From NCBI RefSeq assembly GCF_000019185.1, contig NC_010334.1, positions 868,001-932,000 of the forward strand: a DNA stretch of 64,000 bases, read 5' to 3'. The notes beneath the pieces were generated by a model that saw only the letters and a list, made by a program, of their open reading frames with translations, searched no databases and was not told the origin of the DNA. This document shows, piece by piece, positions 36,794 to 45,629 of this stretch (the first letter of the stretch is position 1; the number at the start of each line of letters is the position of its first letter). This DNA comes from Shewanella halifaxensis HAW-EB4 (GTDB lineage: Bacteria > Pseudomonadota > Gammaproteobacteria > Enterobacterales > Shewanellaceae). The position numbers were made by a program, and so were the translations under genes.

Positions 36794-37250
36794 AAGGGTT
36801 TTAATACATTGAAGTACAGTTAACTGAGGAGGAAATAATCTATTTACCTCCTTTTTAACAAATGTAAATGGCGTGAAAACGCTTAAATAAAATAATTCCT
36901 ACTATTTCTTGTTAACTTAAATCGCAATTGCCAGTATTTGGCACTTACAAGTTAGCTACCTATTAGCGAATAAGTTCAAACATTCAATTTATTGATTAAC
37001 ATCACAATTGCTAATCATTATCAAGATTACTCTGCAACCACTTAATTAAATAACATTTTATCTATGTTTTTTTGAGCAATTCACAACGCATCGCTTAACC
37101 AGTCGTTCGTTACAAGTTTAACCTGTTATTTAGATTAAGCTTATCGCCTTTAATCGCTTTATTGTTTGTTGTTGTGGGCCTATTATCTGTTCATCGACAT
37201 ACGGCATCTATGCTGTATTGCCATAGCATATCGCATATAGGGGATAAACC
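36794..37250. other. AT-rich region upstream of catalase with a possible Fur box
   Basis: No gene is supported. At 37004-37022, ACAATTGCTAATCATTATC matches the Fur consensus at 14 of 19 positions by my count. Near 37208-37230, ATGCT-N10-AGCAT is an inverted repeat just before the leader reading frame. I could not fit an OxyR site. Confidence 0.4.
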
Positions 37251-37310
37251 ATGGCCACAATTTTTGATTTAATTGAAACTTGGCTCGAGCACGCCAAGAT
37301 TGAGGAGTAA
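37251..37310 (+). CDS. Possible 19-residue leader peptide upstream of catalase
   Basis: ATG 37251 has AGGGGAT six bases upstream, a stronger ribosome-binding site than many genes here. The frame runs MATIFDLIETWLEHAKIEE and ends with TAA three bases before the catalase ATG. The catalase ribosome-binding site, GAGGAG, lies inside the last codons of this frame, so translation of the leader would affect catalase initiation directly. No attenuator codons stand out. Confidence 0.5.
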   Translation: MATIFDLIETWLEHAKIEE

Positions 37311-37313
37311 TTA

Positions 37314-38780
37314 ATGAGTCAGCATAACCGAGTTCTTACCACACAAAATGGCGCACCAATCAGCGATGACCAAAATTCACTATCCGCTGGAGAGCGTGGC
37401 CCGCTTTTGCTGCAAGATTGGCATTTAATTGAGAAGCTTGCCCACTTTAACCGCGAGCGCATTCCTGAGCGTATCGTGCATGCAAAAGGAACCGGGGTGT
37501 ATGGCACATTTACGCTAACCCGTGACATGAGCGAATACACCATTGCCGATCACTTTAACGGTGTGGGCAAGCAGACTGAAACTTTCGTGCGTTTCTCAAC
37601 GGTAGGTGGTGAGATGGGCAGCGCTGATGCCGAGCGTGATCCTCGCGGATTTGGCTTACGTTTCTATACCACACGTGGTAATCACGATATCGTGGGTAAC
37701 AACACGCCGACTTTCTTCTTGCGTGATGGCATTAAGTTCCCAGACTTTATTCATACTCAAAAGCGCAATCCGCAAACCAACCTTAAAGATCCTCATGCGA
37801 TGTGGGACTTTTGGGCACTAAACCCTGAAGCCATGCATCAAGTGACTATCTTAATGTCAGACCGCGGTATTCCTGCAAACTACCGTCAGATGCACGGTTA
37901 TGGTTCGCACACTTTCTCTTTCTGGAATGCAGAAGGTGAACGTTTCTGGGTTAAATTCCACTATAAGACTAAGCAGGGCATCGCCAACTTAACGGCAGAG
38001 CAGGCAGATACTCTAAAAGGGATCGATCCAGACTCATCTCAGCGCGATATGGTTGCCGCCATTAGCGATGGTAACTTCCCGAAGTGGGCGGTAAACGTGC
38101 AAATTATGCCTGAAGCTGATGCGAACACCTATAAGATCAACCCGTTTGACCTGACTAAAGTATGGTCACACACAGATTACCCACTGATTGAAATTGGTGA
38201 GCTTGAGCTTAACCGTATGCCGCAAAACTACTTTGCTGAGGTTGAGCAGGTAGCGTTAGCGCCAAGCAACCTAGTACCAGGAGTGGGTGCATCACCAGAT
38301 AAGATGCTGCAAGCGCGTTTATTTGCTTATGCTGATGCCCAGCGTTACCGCATAGGCGTCAACTATAACCAGTTACCAGTAAACTGCCCCCATGCAACTA
38401 CGGCTAATCATCACCAACGTGGTGGTGCGATGGCGGGAACACAATGCCCATTCTCAGGCAGCCAGACTGGTGGCGATGCAAGCAGTAACTATGGCCCTAA
38501 CAGCAATGATGGTCTGCAAGAACTGGCGCAATTTGCCGAGCCACCATTGCGTTTAGATGGTGAAGCTGACCGTTACAGCCGTTATGACCAAGATGACTTC
38601 AGTCAAGCCGGTGATCTATACCGTTTATTGCCTGAAGATGAGAAGGCAAGATTGGTTGCTAACATCGTTAGCACGTTAAGTGTAGTGAGCGAAGCGACCC
38701 AAAATAAGATGGTCGAGCACTTCAGCGCCGCCGATAGCGATTACGGTCAGCGAGTCAAAGAAGCGTTAAAGGCCGGATAA
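37314..38780 (+). CDS. Heme catalase
   Basis: This 488-residue small-subunit catalase decomposes H2O2. The catalytic His is at residue 56 (RIVHAKG), the essential Asn in NNTPTFFLRD, and the heme-ligating Tyr in RLFAYADAQRYR. The length and motifs fit the KatA/KatB monofunctional catalases. There is no signal peptide, so it is cytoplasmic. It follows the 19-codon leader reading frame by three bases, with GAGGAG as ribosome-binding site. A strong terminator follows. Confidence 0.95.
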   Translation: MSQHNRVLTTQNGAPISDDQNSLSAGERGPLLLQDWHLIEKLAHFNRERIPERIVHAKGTGVYGTFTLTRDMSEYTIADHFNGVGKQTETFVRFSTVGGEMGSADAERDPRGFGLRFYTTRGNHDIVGNNTPTFFLRDGIKFPDFIHTQKRNPQTNLKDPHAMWDFWALNPEAMHQVTILMSDRGIPANYRQMHGYGSHTFSFWNAEGERFWVKFHYKTKQGIANLTAEQADTLKGIDPDSSQRDMVAAISDGNFPKWAVNVQIMPEADANTYKINPFDLTKVWSHTDYPLIEIGELELNRMPQNYFAEVEQVALAPSNLVPGVGASPDKMLQARLFAYADAQRYRIGVNYNQLPVNCPHATTANHHQRGGAMAGTQCPFSGSQTGGDASSNYGPNSNDGLQELAQFAEPPLRLDGEADRYSRYDQDDFSQAGDLYRLLPEDEKARLVANIVSTLSVVSEATQNKMVEHFSAADSDYGQRVKEALKAG

Positions 38781-38806
38781 AGCAGAGACGGTAAGAGCCG
38801 GAAAAG

Positions 38807-38841
38807 AAAAAGCCTGTGGAGTTTATCTTCACAGGCTTTTT
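38807..38841 (+). terminator. Terminator after catalase
   Basis: AAAAAGCCTGTG and CACAGGCTTTTT pair around an 11-base loop with flanking A and T runs. Confidence 0.9.
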
Positions 38842-38905
38842 ACTTCTTGTTTGTTCGTCTTAGCCAGTATCGTCCCAGCTTAAGCCGTCTCGGTTCGGCT
38901 CTTCT

Positions 38906-39460
38906 TTAAAAAACCAAAGTCGCGACAGCGAGCAGTGCAAACAGGACTGCGCAGCCGCGGTGGATCCAGCTCATGGGAAGCTTCTCGGCGCTAAAGTGTC
39001 CGGCAATGACCACAGGTACGTTGGCAATGAGCATCCCCAAGGTCGTGCCCATCACCACCATGGCTAAGGCGTCGTATTTGGCCGATAGCACTACGGTGGC
39101 TATCTGAGTCTTATCGCCCATCTCGGCGATAAAGAACAAAATAAAGGTGGCTAAGAATGGCCCCATTGAATAGAAATGGCTTTCTTCTGCATCGACTTTG
39201 TCAGGAATTAATACCCATAGCGCGATGGCAAAGAAAGAGGCGGCAACTAAGTAGCGTCCCGTTTCAGGGCTGATCCAAGAGATAGCCCATTGACCAAGCC
39301 ATGCCGCAGCAAAGTGGTTAACTAGAGTCGATAGAAATATGCCGAGAATAATGGCTGTCTTGTTTTTAAAGCGAGCGGCTAAGATAAGCGCTAATAGCTG
39401 AGTCTTATCACCGATTTCGGCGATGGCAACGGTAAACGTCGAGGCGAGCAGGGCTTCCAA
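38906..39460 (-). CDS. UPF0016 (GDT1/MneA) manganese exporter
   Basis: This 184-residue protein has two copies of the UPF0016 signature, AEIGDKTQLL (near residue 15) and AEMGDKTQIA (near 110), each in a set of three helices. These acidic ExGDK(T/S) motifs bind divalent cations in the GDT1/MneA family of Mn2+ exporters. The yybP-ykoY manganese riboswitch just upstream supports a manganese role here. The protein is in the inner membrane. Ca2+ transport cannot be excluded from sequence alone. Confidence 0.9.
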   Translation of the reverse strand: MEALLASTFTVAIAEIGDKTQLLALILAARFKNKTAIILGIFLSTLVNHFAAAWLGQWAISWISPETGRYLVAASFFAIALWVLIPDKVDAEESHFYSMGPFLATFILFFIAEMGDKTQIATVVLSAKYDALAMVVMGTTLGMLIANVPVVIAGHFSAEKLPMSWIHRGCAVLFALLAVATLVF

Positions 39461-39519
39461 GGTTCAATCCTATAATGGGGGCAAATAGCAAACTCTAAGC
39501 ACTGCAACTCTTCCCCAAA

Positions 39520-39680
39520 TTAAGAGGTGCGGTGCTCAGGTCTTGCTGGGCAAACTCGATGTGCTGCTGCACATCAAGCTGCTGTATGCACCATGGCATT
39601 AGGCCAATTATGTTGATACATACTCAGTAGAAGACTTAAGTAATCCTTGAGTCACTCTACCGATAGCTACTCCCCTGAAG
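39520..39680 (-). ncRNA. yybP-ykoY manganese riboswitch
   Basis: On the minus strand this leader contains the family landmarks in order: CAGGGGAGTAGC at 39677-39666, then AGTATGTATCAACAT, then GCAAGACC at 39546-39539 followed by GAGCACCGC. These correspond to the conserved elements in the alx and mntP manganese sensors. It ends about 60 bases before the start of the UPF0016 exporter, so Mn2+ binding should turn on export. Confidence 0.85.
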
Positions 39681-40137
39681 CGGAGGCGGCATTATAGCGA
39701 CTGGCTTGTTTTTATCAATGTTAGCGAGTGTGTGGCGTGAAATTCCTAGCAAAATAAGCGGAACGTAATGTAACTGCTGCTTAAGTTTTGCAGCTATGTT
39801 ACCAACTCGTGCCGAGTTGGTTTTAACTGCTCTAGATGGCTTGCTAGCAGGGGGCGCAGCTGTTAATGTCAACTCAGTCAATTTTAGAGTAGAGCCGTAA
39901 TGAAGCAATTCAATCTGTATTTTCCACGATTTATCCAGCCTCAGTGGCTATGTTGATAAGGTGAATACACGTATTATTTAACTAGCCGTTGGGGCCAATT
40001 GGAATCGCAAGGTCGATGATGACCAGATTCGATTGGGGGCTGTTAATGATATTGTTAGCTTGCAAAATCCTCTCCCTCAAAGTCGTTCTAAATCTGACCT
40101 ATCTAAATAAATAAATAAAATTTAACAGGACAATTTT
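39681..40137. other. Intergenic region between the riboswitch and the aromatic transporter
   Basis: It must contain the promoter for the manganese leader on the minus strand and the transporter promoter on the plus strand. No clear TyrR box or gene was seen. Confidence 0.4.
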
Positions 40138-41337
40138 GTGAACTCAAAAATACTTGGCTCTATCGCCATTGTTGCCGGAACGGCAATTGGTGGTGGCATG
40201 TTGGCATTACCGCTGGCTACTGCTTCATTAGGTACCATTCCCGCGCTGCTGTTACTTATCACGATTTGGGGTGTATCTATCTATACCTCCCTATTAATGC
40301 TTGAAATTAACCTACGTGTTGGTGTTGGCTTAAACCTGCATAGCATCACGGGTAAAACCTTAGGTAAGCTAGGTCAGCTTATTCAAGGCGGCTCATTCTT
40401 AAGCCTGTTGTTTGCGCTTACCATGGTCTATCTGATGGGCGGCTCTTCGCTGCTTGAGTCTAAAATGGAACTGGTTGGCATGAAGATGGACAATCAGTTT
40501 GCAGTGCTGCTGTTCACCTTGATTTTCGGTGGTTTTATTGCCGTTGGTGTCGGCTGGATTGATAAAGTTTCACGTGTGCTGTTTACCACTATGATCGCGT
40601 TGCTGGTCGTTGTCGTCGCGTACTTGATGCCAGAAGTCGACATGGGCATGATGATGACCAACACTACCGATAGCTTAGTCGACGGGCGTGATCTGACTAA
40701 CCTATGGCTGGCGGCTATTCCAATCGTGTTTACCTCTTTTGGTTTCCATGTCTGTATCGCCACTATCGTGCGTTACTTAGACGGCGATGCCATGTCGCTG
40801 CGTAAGGTATTGATTATCGGTTCAACCATTCCGCTAGTGTGCTATATCCTGTGGCTAGTGGTGACCTTGGGTACGTTAGGCGGCAAAACGGTTCATGAGT
40901 TTGATGGCTCACTGCCACTGCTAGTAACGGCGCTGCAAGGCGTTGCCGAGTCTTCAATCCTGAAGCACTTTATCGATCTGTTCGCCAACCTTGCGCTGGT
41001 GACCTCATTCCTTGGCGTAACCATGAGTCTGTTTGATTATGTTGCCGAGCTGACTCGCGCGAAAGAGAGCTGGAAGGGACGTGCACAGACTTGGTTACTG
41101 ACTTTTATACCACCGCTATTGTGTGCCCTTTACTATCCAGATGGCTTCTTCAAGGTGCTGGGCTTTGCGGCAATTCCACTGGTAGTGATGATTATTTTCC
41201 TACCGATAGCGATGGCATTGGGCCTACGTAAGCAAAACTTGGGTGGTTATCAGGTATCTGGTGGCAACGCGGCGCTAGGCTTAGCGGCCGTTGCGGGTTT
41301 AACTATTATCTTGGCTCAGCTATGGGTCGCACTTTAA
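40138..41337 (+). CDS. Aromatic amino acid permease of the HAAAP (TyrP/Mtr) family
   Basis: This 399-residue protein has eleven or so transmembrane helices. The first helix motif AGTAIGGGMLALPLATA is typical of the hydroxy/aromatic amino acid permeases, and TSFGFHVCIATIVRYL fits TyrP. It imports tyrosine or tryptophan with protons; which one cannot be settled. The start is GTG, with AGGA eight bases upstream. A terminator follows. It is monocistronic. Confidence 0.88.
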   Translation: MNSKILGSIAIVAGTAIGGGMLALPLATASLGTIPALLLLITIWGVSIYTSLLMLEINLRVGVGLNLHSITGKTLGKLGQLIQGGSFLSLLFALTMVYLMGGSSLLESKMELVGMKMDNQFAVLLFTLIFGGFIAVGVGWIDKVSRVLFTTMIALLVVVVAYLMPEVDMGMMMTNTTDSLVDGRDLTNLWLAAIPIVFTSFGFHVCIATIVRYLDGDAMSLRKVLIIGSTIPLVCYILWLVVTLGTLGGKTVHEFDGSLPLLVTALQGVAESSILKHFIDLFANLALVTSFLGVTMSLFDYVAELTRAKESWKGRAQTWLLTFIPPLLCALYYPDGFFKVLGFAAIPLVVMIIFLPIAMALGLRKQNLGGYQVSGGNAALGLAAVAGLTIILAQLWVAL

Positions 41338-41642
41338 TCGTTGCACTTTAATAAATGACAGCATCAGTCTGTAACAACCTTAGCGACTCTTACCTATACA
41401 AAGTTATAGCTTTGTAAGAGATTAATTCAGAAGCTGTTATCAACGCAGCCACCTATGATAAAGTCGAGCACGAATATGAAAATATTGGGCTCGGCTTTTT
41501 TGCTTTTTACGGCCCAAGAATAGTACGGGGTTAACGCTATAACTGGCTTATCCAAGTGCTATAAATTGAATATCGAGAGACAAGCAATCAACAAAAATTT
41601 TAAAAATAATATAAATAAATAAATAAGAAATGGACTTATAAA
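41338..41642. other. Intergenic region with hairpins
   Basis: It contains a bulged hairpin at 41387-41420 (CTCTTAC / GTAAGAG with an inner CAAAG / CTTTG) and the terminator listed separately. The 80 bases before the peptidase start are very AT-rich. No gene was seen. Confidence 0.5.
41463..41501 (+). terminator. Terminator after the aromatic permease
   Basis: GTCGAGC...GAATAT pairs with ATATT...GCTCGGC and is followed by seven T bases. Confidence 0.75.
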
Positions 41643-43799
41643 ATGAAAAAATGGCTTTTGACAGCGGCTATCGCAACCTCTTTTGGTGCCGTAGCTGACG
41701 AAGGTATGTGGCAGCCTCATCAACTTCCTGCCATGGCAGACGAACTGAAAGCGAAGGGATTAGAAATTGACGTTAACTCAATTTCAAAACTGACCGAATT
41801 TCCAATGAACGCCGTGATCAGCCTTGGCGGCTGTACGGCATCATTTGTATCACCCAAAGGGCTAGTGGTAACTAACCATCACTGCGCTTACGGCTCAATC
41901 CAGTACAACTCAACACCAGAAAACAATCTGCTTCGTGACGGTTTTCTCGCTAAGACATTTGCCGATGAGCTGCCGGCAACCCCAGGCTCGCGTGTCTACG
42001 TGACAGAAAGCGTTGTCGATGTGACCGACAAGGTAAAAGATGGCCTTGAAAACAAAATCGGTAATGCGTTTTACAAAGGCGTAGAGCAAAAAGAGAAAGG
42101 CTTAGTGGCCGAATGTGAGAAAGAGGACGGTTACCGCTGTAAGGTATACAGCTTCCACGGCGGCCTCGAGTACTACCTAGTTAAGCAGTTAGAAATTCGC
42201 GATGTGCGCCTAGTATATAACCCAGCGGCAAGCGTAGGTAAGTACGGCGGCGATGTCGATAACTGGATGTGGCCACGTCACACAGGCGACTACTCATTCT
42301 ACCGCGCCTATGTATCGAAAGATGGCAAGCCTGCAGATTTCAGCAAAGACAACGTGCCATTTGAGCCAAAGAGCTTCTTGAAAGTCTCGGCTAAAGGCGT
42401 CAGCGAAGGTGATTTCGTGATGGTCGCAGGCTATCCCGGCCGTACCAACCGTTACCGCACCGCTTACGAAGTGGAAAACCAGTTTGAGTGGTCGTATCCA
42501 GAAGGTAAAGTCTTACGTGAGCGCCTAATCGAGATCATCAAAGAAACCGCGCCAGAGGGCAGCGATGAGCGCATCAAGTATGAAAGCTCAATTGCAGGCC
42601 TTGCTAACTATGCTAAAAACTTCACCTCGATGATCGAGTTTTACGGCAAATCAACCATGCTTGATGACCGTAAGGCGCTCGAGCAAAAACTGGCTAACTG
42701 GATTAATGCTGACAGCAAGCGTAAGCAGCAATACGGTAAAGTGCTCGCAGAGCTGGATAAGTTAATCGCCAAGAGCCAGCAAGACCAAGAGCGTGATCTA
42801 CTACTAGGCTACATGGGTTACAGCACCATGATGAGCACGGCAAATCGCTTATATCGTCTCGCCAATGAAAAAGCCCTGCCAGATATGGAGCGTGAGCCAG
42901 GTTACCAAGACCGTGATATGACTCGCTTTACCTCGGGCATGGAGCGTATCGAGCGCCGTTATGCGGCCAGTGTTGATAAAGCCATGCTAGCGGATCTCAT
43001 TACTCGCTACGCAGCGCTACCGAAAGATCAGCGCCTACCCGCGTTTGATAAAGCCTTTGGGATCACCGATAACTTCGATGCGGCTAAGCTCAACAAGACC
43101 CTTGATAAGATGTACGCCAACACATCGCTTTCTGATAAAGAAGTGCGCCTAGCGTGGATGGAGAAGTCTGTAGTTGAGTTCAACAACTCAAAAGACCCGT
43201 TCATTCAGTACGCGGTAGCGACTTATGACGAGCGCATGAAGCGTGAAAAAGAGAAAAAGCAGTTAGCGGGTGAGCTAATGAAGGTGCGTCCTATGTATAT
43301 GGACGCCATCATCGCCTATAACCGCGAGCTAGGTAAGCCAGTTTACGCCGATGCCAACTCAAGCCTACGTGTGACCGTGGGTCATGTGAAAGGTTACTCA
43401 CCTGAAGATGGCCTTTACGCAGAGCCGTTTACTCGTTTAGAGGGTATTTTAGCGAAAGACACGGGTGTTGAGCCGTTTAACGCACCGGCTAAAGAGCTAG
43501 AGCTTATCGCGAACAAGCAGTACGGTGATTACTATGTAAAGTCTCTGGACTCAGTGCCAGTTAACTTCCTATCGACTCTCGATACCACTGGTGGTAACTC
43601 TGGTTCACCCACTTTGAATGGTCGCGCCGAGTTGGTTGGCCTGCTGTTTGACGGTGTGTACGAGAGCATTATCGGTGACTGGGGTTACGATACTGAGACT
43701 AACCGTTCTATCCAAGTGGATAGCCGTTATATGCTTTGGGTAATGAAGTACTTAGATAATGCCGATAACCTATTAGAAGAGATGGAAATTGTTAATTAA
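41643..43799 (+). CDS. S46-family periplasmic dipeptidyl peptidase (DPP7/DPP11 type)
   Basis: This 718-residue exported serine peptidase has a signal peptide (MKKWLLTAAIATSFGAVA), the S46 catalytic His region TNHHC (His79/80), the Asp region GGDVDNWMWPRHTGD and the nucleophile Ser653 in GGNSGSP. S46 enzymes remove dipeptides from peptide N-termini in the periplasm. The residue that separates DPP7 from DPP11 specificity cannot be located without alignment. GGA lies about nine bases before the ATG. It is monocistronic, with a strong terminator. Confidence 0.94.
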   Translation: MKKWLLTAAIATSFGAVADEGMWQPHQLPAMADELKAKGLEIDVNSISKLTEFPMNAVISLGGCTASFVSPKGLVVTNHHCAYGSIQYNSTPENNLLRDGFLAKTFADELPATPGSRVYVTESVVDVTDKVKDGLENKIGNAFYKGVEQKEKGLVAECEKEDGYRCKVYSFHGGLEYYLVKQLEIRDVRLVYNPAASVGKYGGDVDNWMWPRHTGDYSFYRAYVSKDGKPADFSKDNVPFEPKSFLKVSAKGVSEGDFVMVAGYPGRTNRYRTAYEVENQFEWSYPEGKVLRERLIEIIKETAPEGSDERIKYESSIAGLANYAKNFTSMIEFYGKSTMLDDRKALEQKLANWINADSKRKQQYGKVLAELDKLIAKSQQDQERDLLLGYMGYSTMMSTANRLYRLANEKALPDMEREPGYQDRDMTRFTSGMERIERRYAASVDKAMLADLITRYAALPKDQRLPAFDKAFGITDNFDAAKLNKTLDKMYANTSLSDKEVRLAWMEKSVVEFNNSKDPFIQYAVATYDERMKREKEKKQLAGELMKVRPMYMDAIIAYNRELGKPVYADANSSLRVTVGHVKGYSPEDGLYAEPFTRLEGILAKDTGVEPFNAPAKELELIANKQYGDYYVKSLDSVPVNFLSTLDTTGGNSGSPTLNGRAELVGLLFDGVYESIIGDWGYDTETNRSIQVDSRYMLWVMKYLDNADNLLEEMEIVN

Positions 43800-43835
43800 C
43801 CTTATAGACCAAGGTTAGATAGGTCTTTTGGATGC

Positions 43836-43869
43836 AAAAGCCGAAACATGAAAGTGTTTCGGCTTTTTT
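43836..43869 (+). terminator. Terminator after the S46 peptidase
   Basis: AAAAGCCGAAACA and TGTTTCGGCTTTTTT pair around a short loop. Confidence 0.9.
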
Positions 43870-44014
43870 GATCTTTGGTGGTTTGTTTGGTGGTGGTCAT
43901 ACGCCCAAGGTTGGTATTGAGCTTTCAGTTAGACTGCGTGTAACCATTGTAAGCTAATCAAGCGCAGCTTGATTACCTCCAACAGAACTTGTTAGACAAA
44001 GTCTAACTCCAAGC

Positions 44015-44749
44015 TCAAGCGCTGCTTTCTGGGCAAGCTACAGAAGCCAACAAATCTGCTAACTCTGCAGAACTCAAAGGTCTCATCGACCCTTCTGCCA
44101 AATCCCCTAACTGCAAACTCTGAATCGATACCCGTTTAAGGTCGATAACCTTAAACCCCAAAGCCTGAGACATACGGCGTATTTGACGATTAAGCCCCTG
44201 GGTCAACGTAATCTGATACTTATCAGCAGCTAAACGCTGCATGATACACGGCAAGGTGGTGACATCCTTATAACTCACCCCGGCGGCCATGCTTGCCAGA
44301 AAAGCATCATCAAAATCACGGTCGAGCTGCACATGGTAAGTCTTAGCATGGCCAAAATCGGGGTGCATTAGCTTATGGGTCAGCTCACCATCGTTGGTTA
44401 AGATCAGTAAGCCACGACTGTCTTTATCGAGACGGCCGATGGGGTAGAGCCGCGGTGTCTCTGGCAAAAGGTGTATTAGACTGTTTGGTAGATGAGCGAG
44501 CAAGCGGCTATCTGTGCCGACGGATTTATTAAACAACCAATAGGCCTTGGCTTCGATAGGGCAAACGAGCTCATCGTTAACATAGATCTGCTCGGCGCTG
44601 CGCTGTCCTTCTGGGGTGTCGATGAGGCTGACGCTATCGACATGATTTGCGAGTCGGTCATTAATGCGAACTTGGCCGTCTCTTATCAAGCGGGTCGCCG
44701 CACGACGGGAGCAACAGCCGGTTAGGGCAAGGTATTTTGCGAGTCTCAT
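44015..44749 (-). CDS. RluF-like 23S rRNA pseudouridine synthase
   Basis: This 244-residue RsuA-family enzyme has an N-terminal S4 RNA-binding domain (RLAKYLALTGCCSRRAA) and the catalytic domain with Asp in PIGRLDKDSRGL, followed by GLNRQIRRM. The pattern is closest to RluF, which modifies U2604 in E. coli 23S rRNA and also tRNA-Tyr. RluB/RluE are less similar because of length and the S4 domain. It lies seven bases after the membrane protein at 44757-45473 and is probably co-transcribed with it. Confidence 0.87.
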   Translation of the reverse strand: MRLAKYLALTGCCSRRAATRLIRDGQVRINDRLANHVDSVSLIDTPEGQRSAEQIYVNDELVCPIEAKAYWLFNKSVGTDSRLLAHLPNSLIHLLPETPRLYPIGRLDKDSRGLLILTNDGELTHKLMHPDFGHAKTYHVQLDRDFDDAFLASMAAGVSYKDVTTLPCIMQRLAADKYQITLTQGLNRQIRRMSQALGFKVIDLKRVSIQSLQLGDLAEGSMRPLSSAELADLLASVACPESSA

Positions 44750-44756
44750 GAGGGGC

Positions 44757-45473
44757 TTAATACTCTCCAGCTAAGTAGCGCTGTGACAGTTCTAGGTAAT
44801 TTTTAATCGCAATATTACGTATGCTCCAAGCGAATGCAAGACACCAAAGCATGATGATATTGGTCAGGGTCCACATAGTAATAGCAACCCAGCAGTAATG
44901 CTGTTTAATCGTGTGATTGATACAAGGGGTATAGTCTAAGGTGTGCCAGTTAAGTTGAAGCACCAGCCCAGATGCAGCGATAAAACCTAGGACACTTAAA
45001 AAGAATACTGGCCAGCTACAAACTGAATTATGACTAAACTTGTCGCTTATACAGAGAAAAAACATCACTACCGTACCGATGAGGTAGCAAGTCGATATTA
45101 ATCGATGAACTTCAAGGTAATTAATGGGGAACATACCCATTAAGACAATAGATAAACCCACTACAGAGCCGCTAAGCGACAAGTAACGACTAAAGGAGCT
45201 GAGCCGTAGCAGGTATAAACCTGTCATCGATAGTAAAGTACAAAGCCCTGCAACCATTAAGGACATATTGTAGATAAAGGCATAGGGCGTTTTGGTGTAG
45301 TCTCCAAGAAAATCGGCGCGATGATTTAAGACGTCGATACCTATATTTTGATATTCAAACCAGACGGATAAATACACGCCCGTTGCTGCAATTGAGGCAC
45401 CGATAAAAATCATCAACACCACTAAGCGGTGAAGATCATACTGTATCGATTGGTGCTGTAATTTATCGTCCAT
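44757..45473 (-). CDS. Six-helix membrane protein (possibly DUF998-like)
   Basis: This 238-residue protein has about six hydrophobic helices, a long loop after the first (VWFEYQNIGIDVLNHRADFLG) and several Cys residues near the C-terminal helices. I suspect a DUF998/Frag1-type fold, but no motif is decisive. It is the first gene of a two-gene unit with the RluF-like enzyme. Function unknown. Confidence 0.65.
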   Translation of the reverse strand: MDDKLQHQSIQYDLHRLVVLMIFIGASIAATGVYLSVWFEYQNIGIDVLNHRADFLGDYTKTPYAFIYNMSLMVAGLCTLLSMTGLYLLRLSSFSRYLSLSGSVVGLSIVLMGMFPINYLEVHRLISTCYLIGTVVMFFLCISDKFSHNSVCSWPVFFLSVLGFIAASGLVLQLNWHTLDYTPCINHTIKQHYCWVAITMWTLTNIIMLWCLAFAWSIRNIAIKNYLELSQRYLAGEY

Positions 45474-45535
45474 GTTTGCCTTCGCAATTTAAGTTATTAT
45501 TCTTTAGTTTTAGCAATGCTCTGTGTATGAGCAAT

Positions 45536-45566
45536 AAAAAAAGGAGCACATCTACATGTACTCCTC
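45536..45566 (-). terminator. Terminator after the NhaC-family transporter
   Basis: On the minus strand, AGGAGTACATG and its complement form a stem followed by seven T bases. A second hairpin (TGTTC-ATCTT-GAACA) lies just upstream near 45583. Confidence 0.8.
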
Positions 45567-45629
45567 TAATTATATGAGAGTGTTCATCTTGAACACACTT
45601 TTTTTACCGCGAACGAGTAAACAGCCTGA

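Noticed and set aside
37208..37240. Possible OxyR site upstream of catalase
   Set aside because: CTAT and ATAG elements occur but with the wrong spacing (11 instead of 7 bases) and an incomplete fourth element.
39657..39908. An 83-codon minus-strand frame overlapping the manganese riboswitch
   Set aside because: Its 3' part is the riboswitch itself, and no family or ribosome-binding site supports it.
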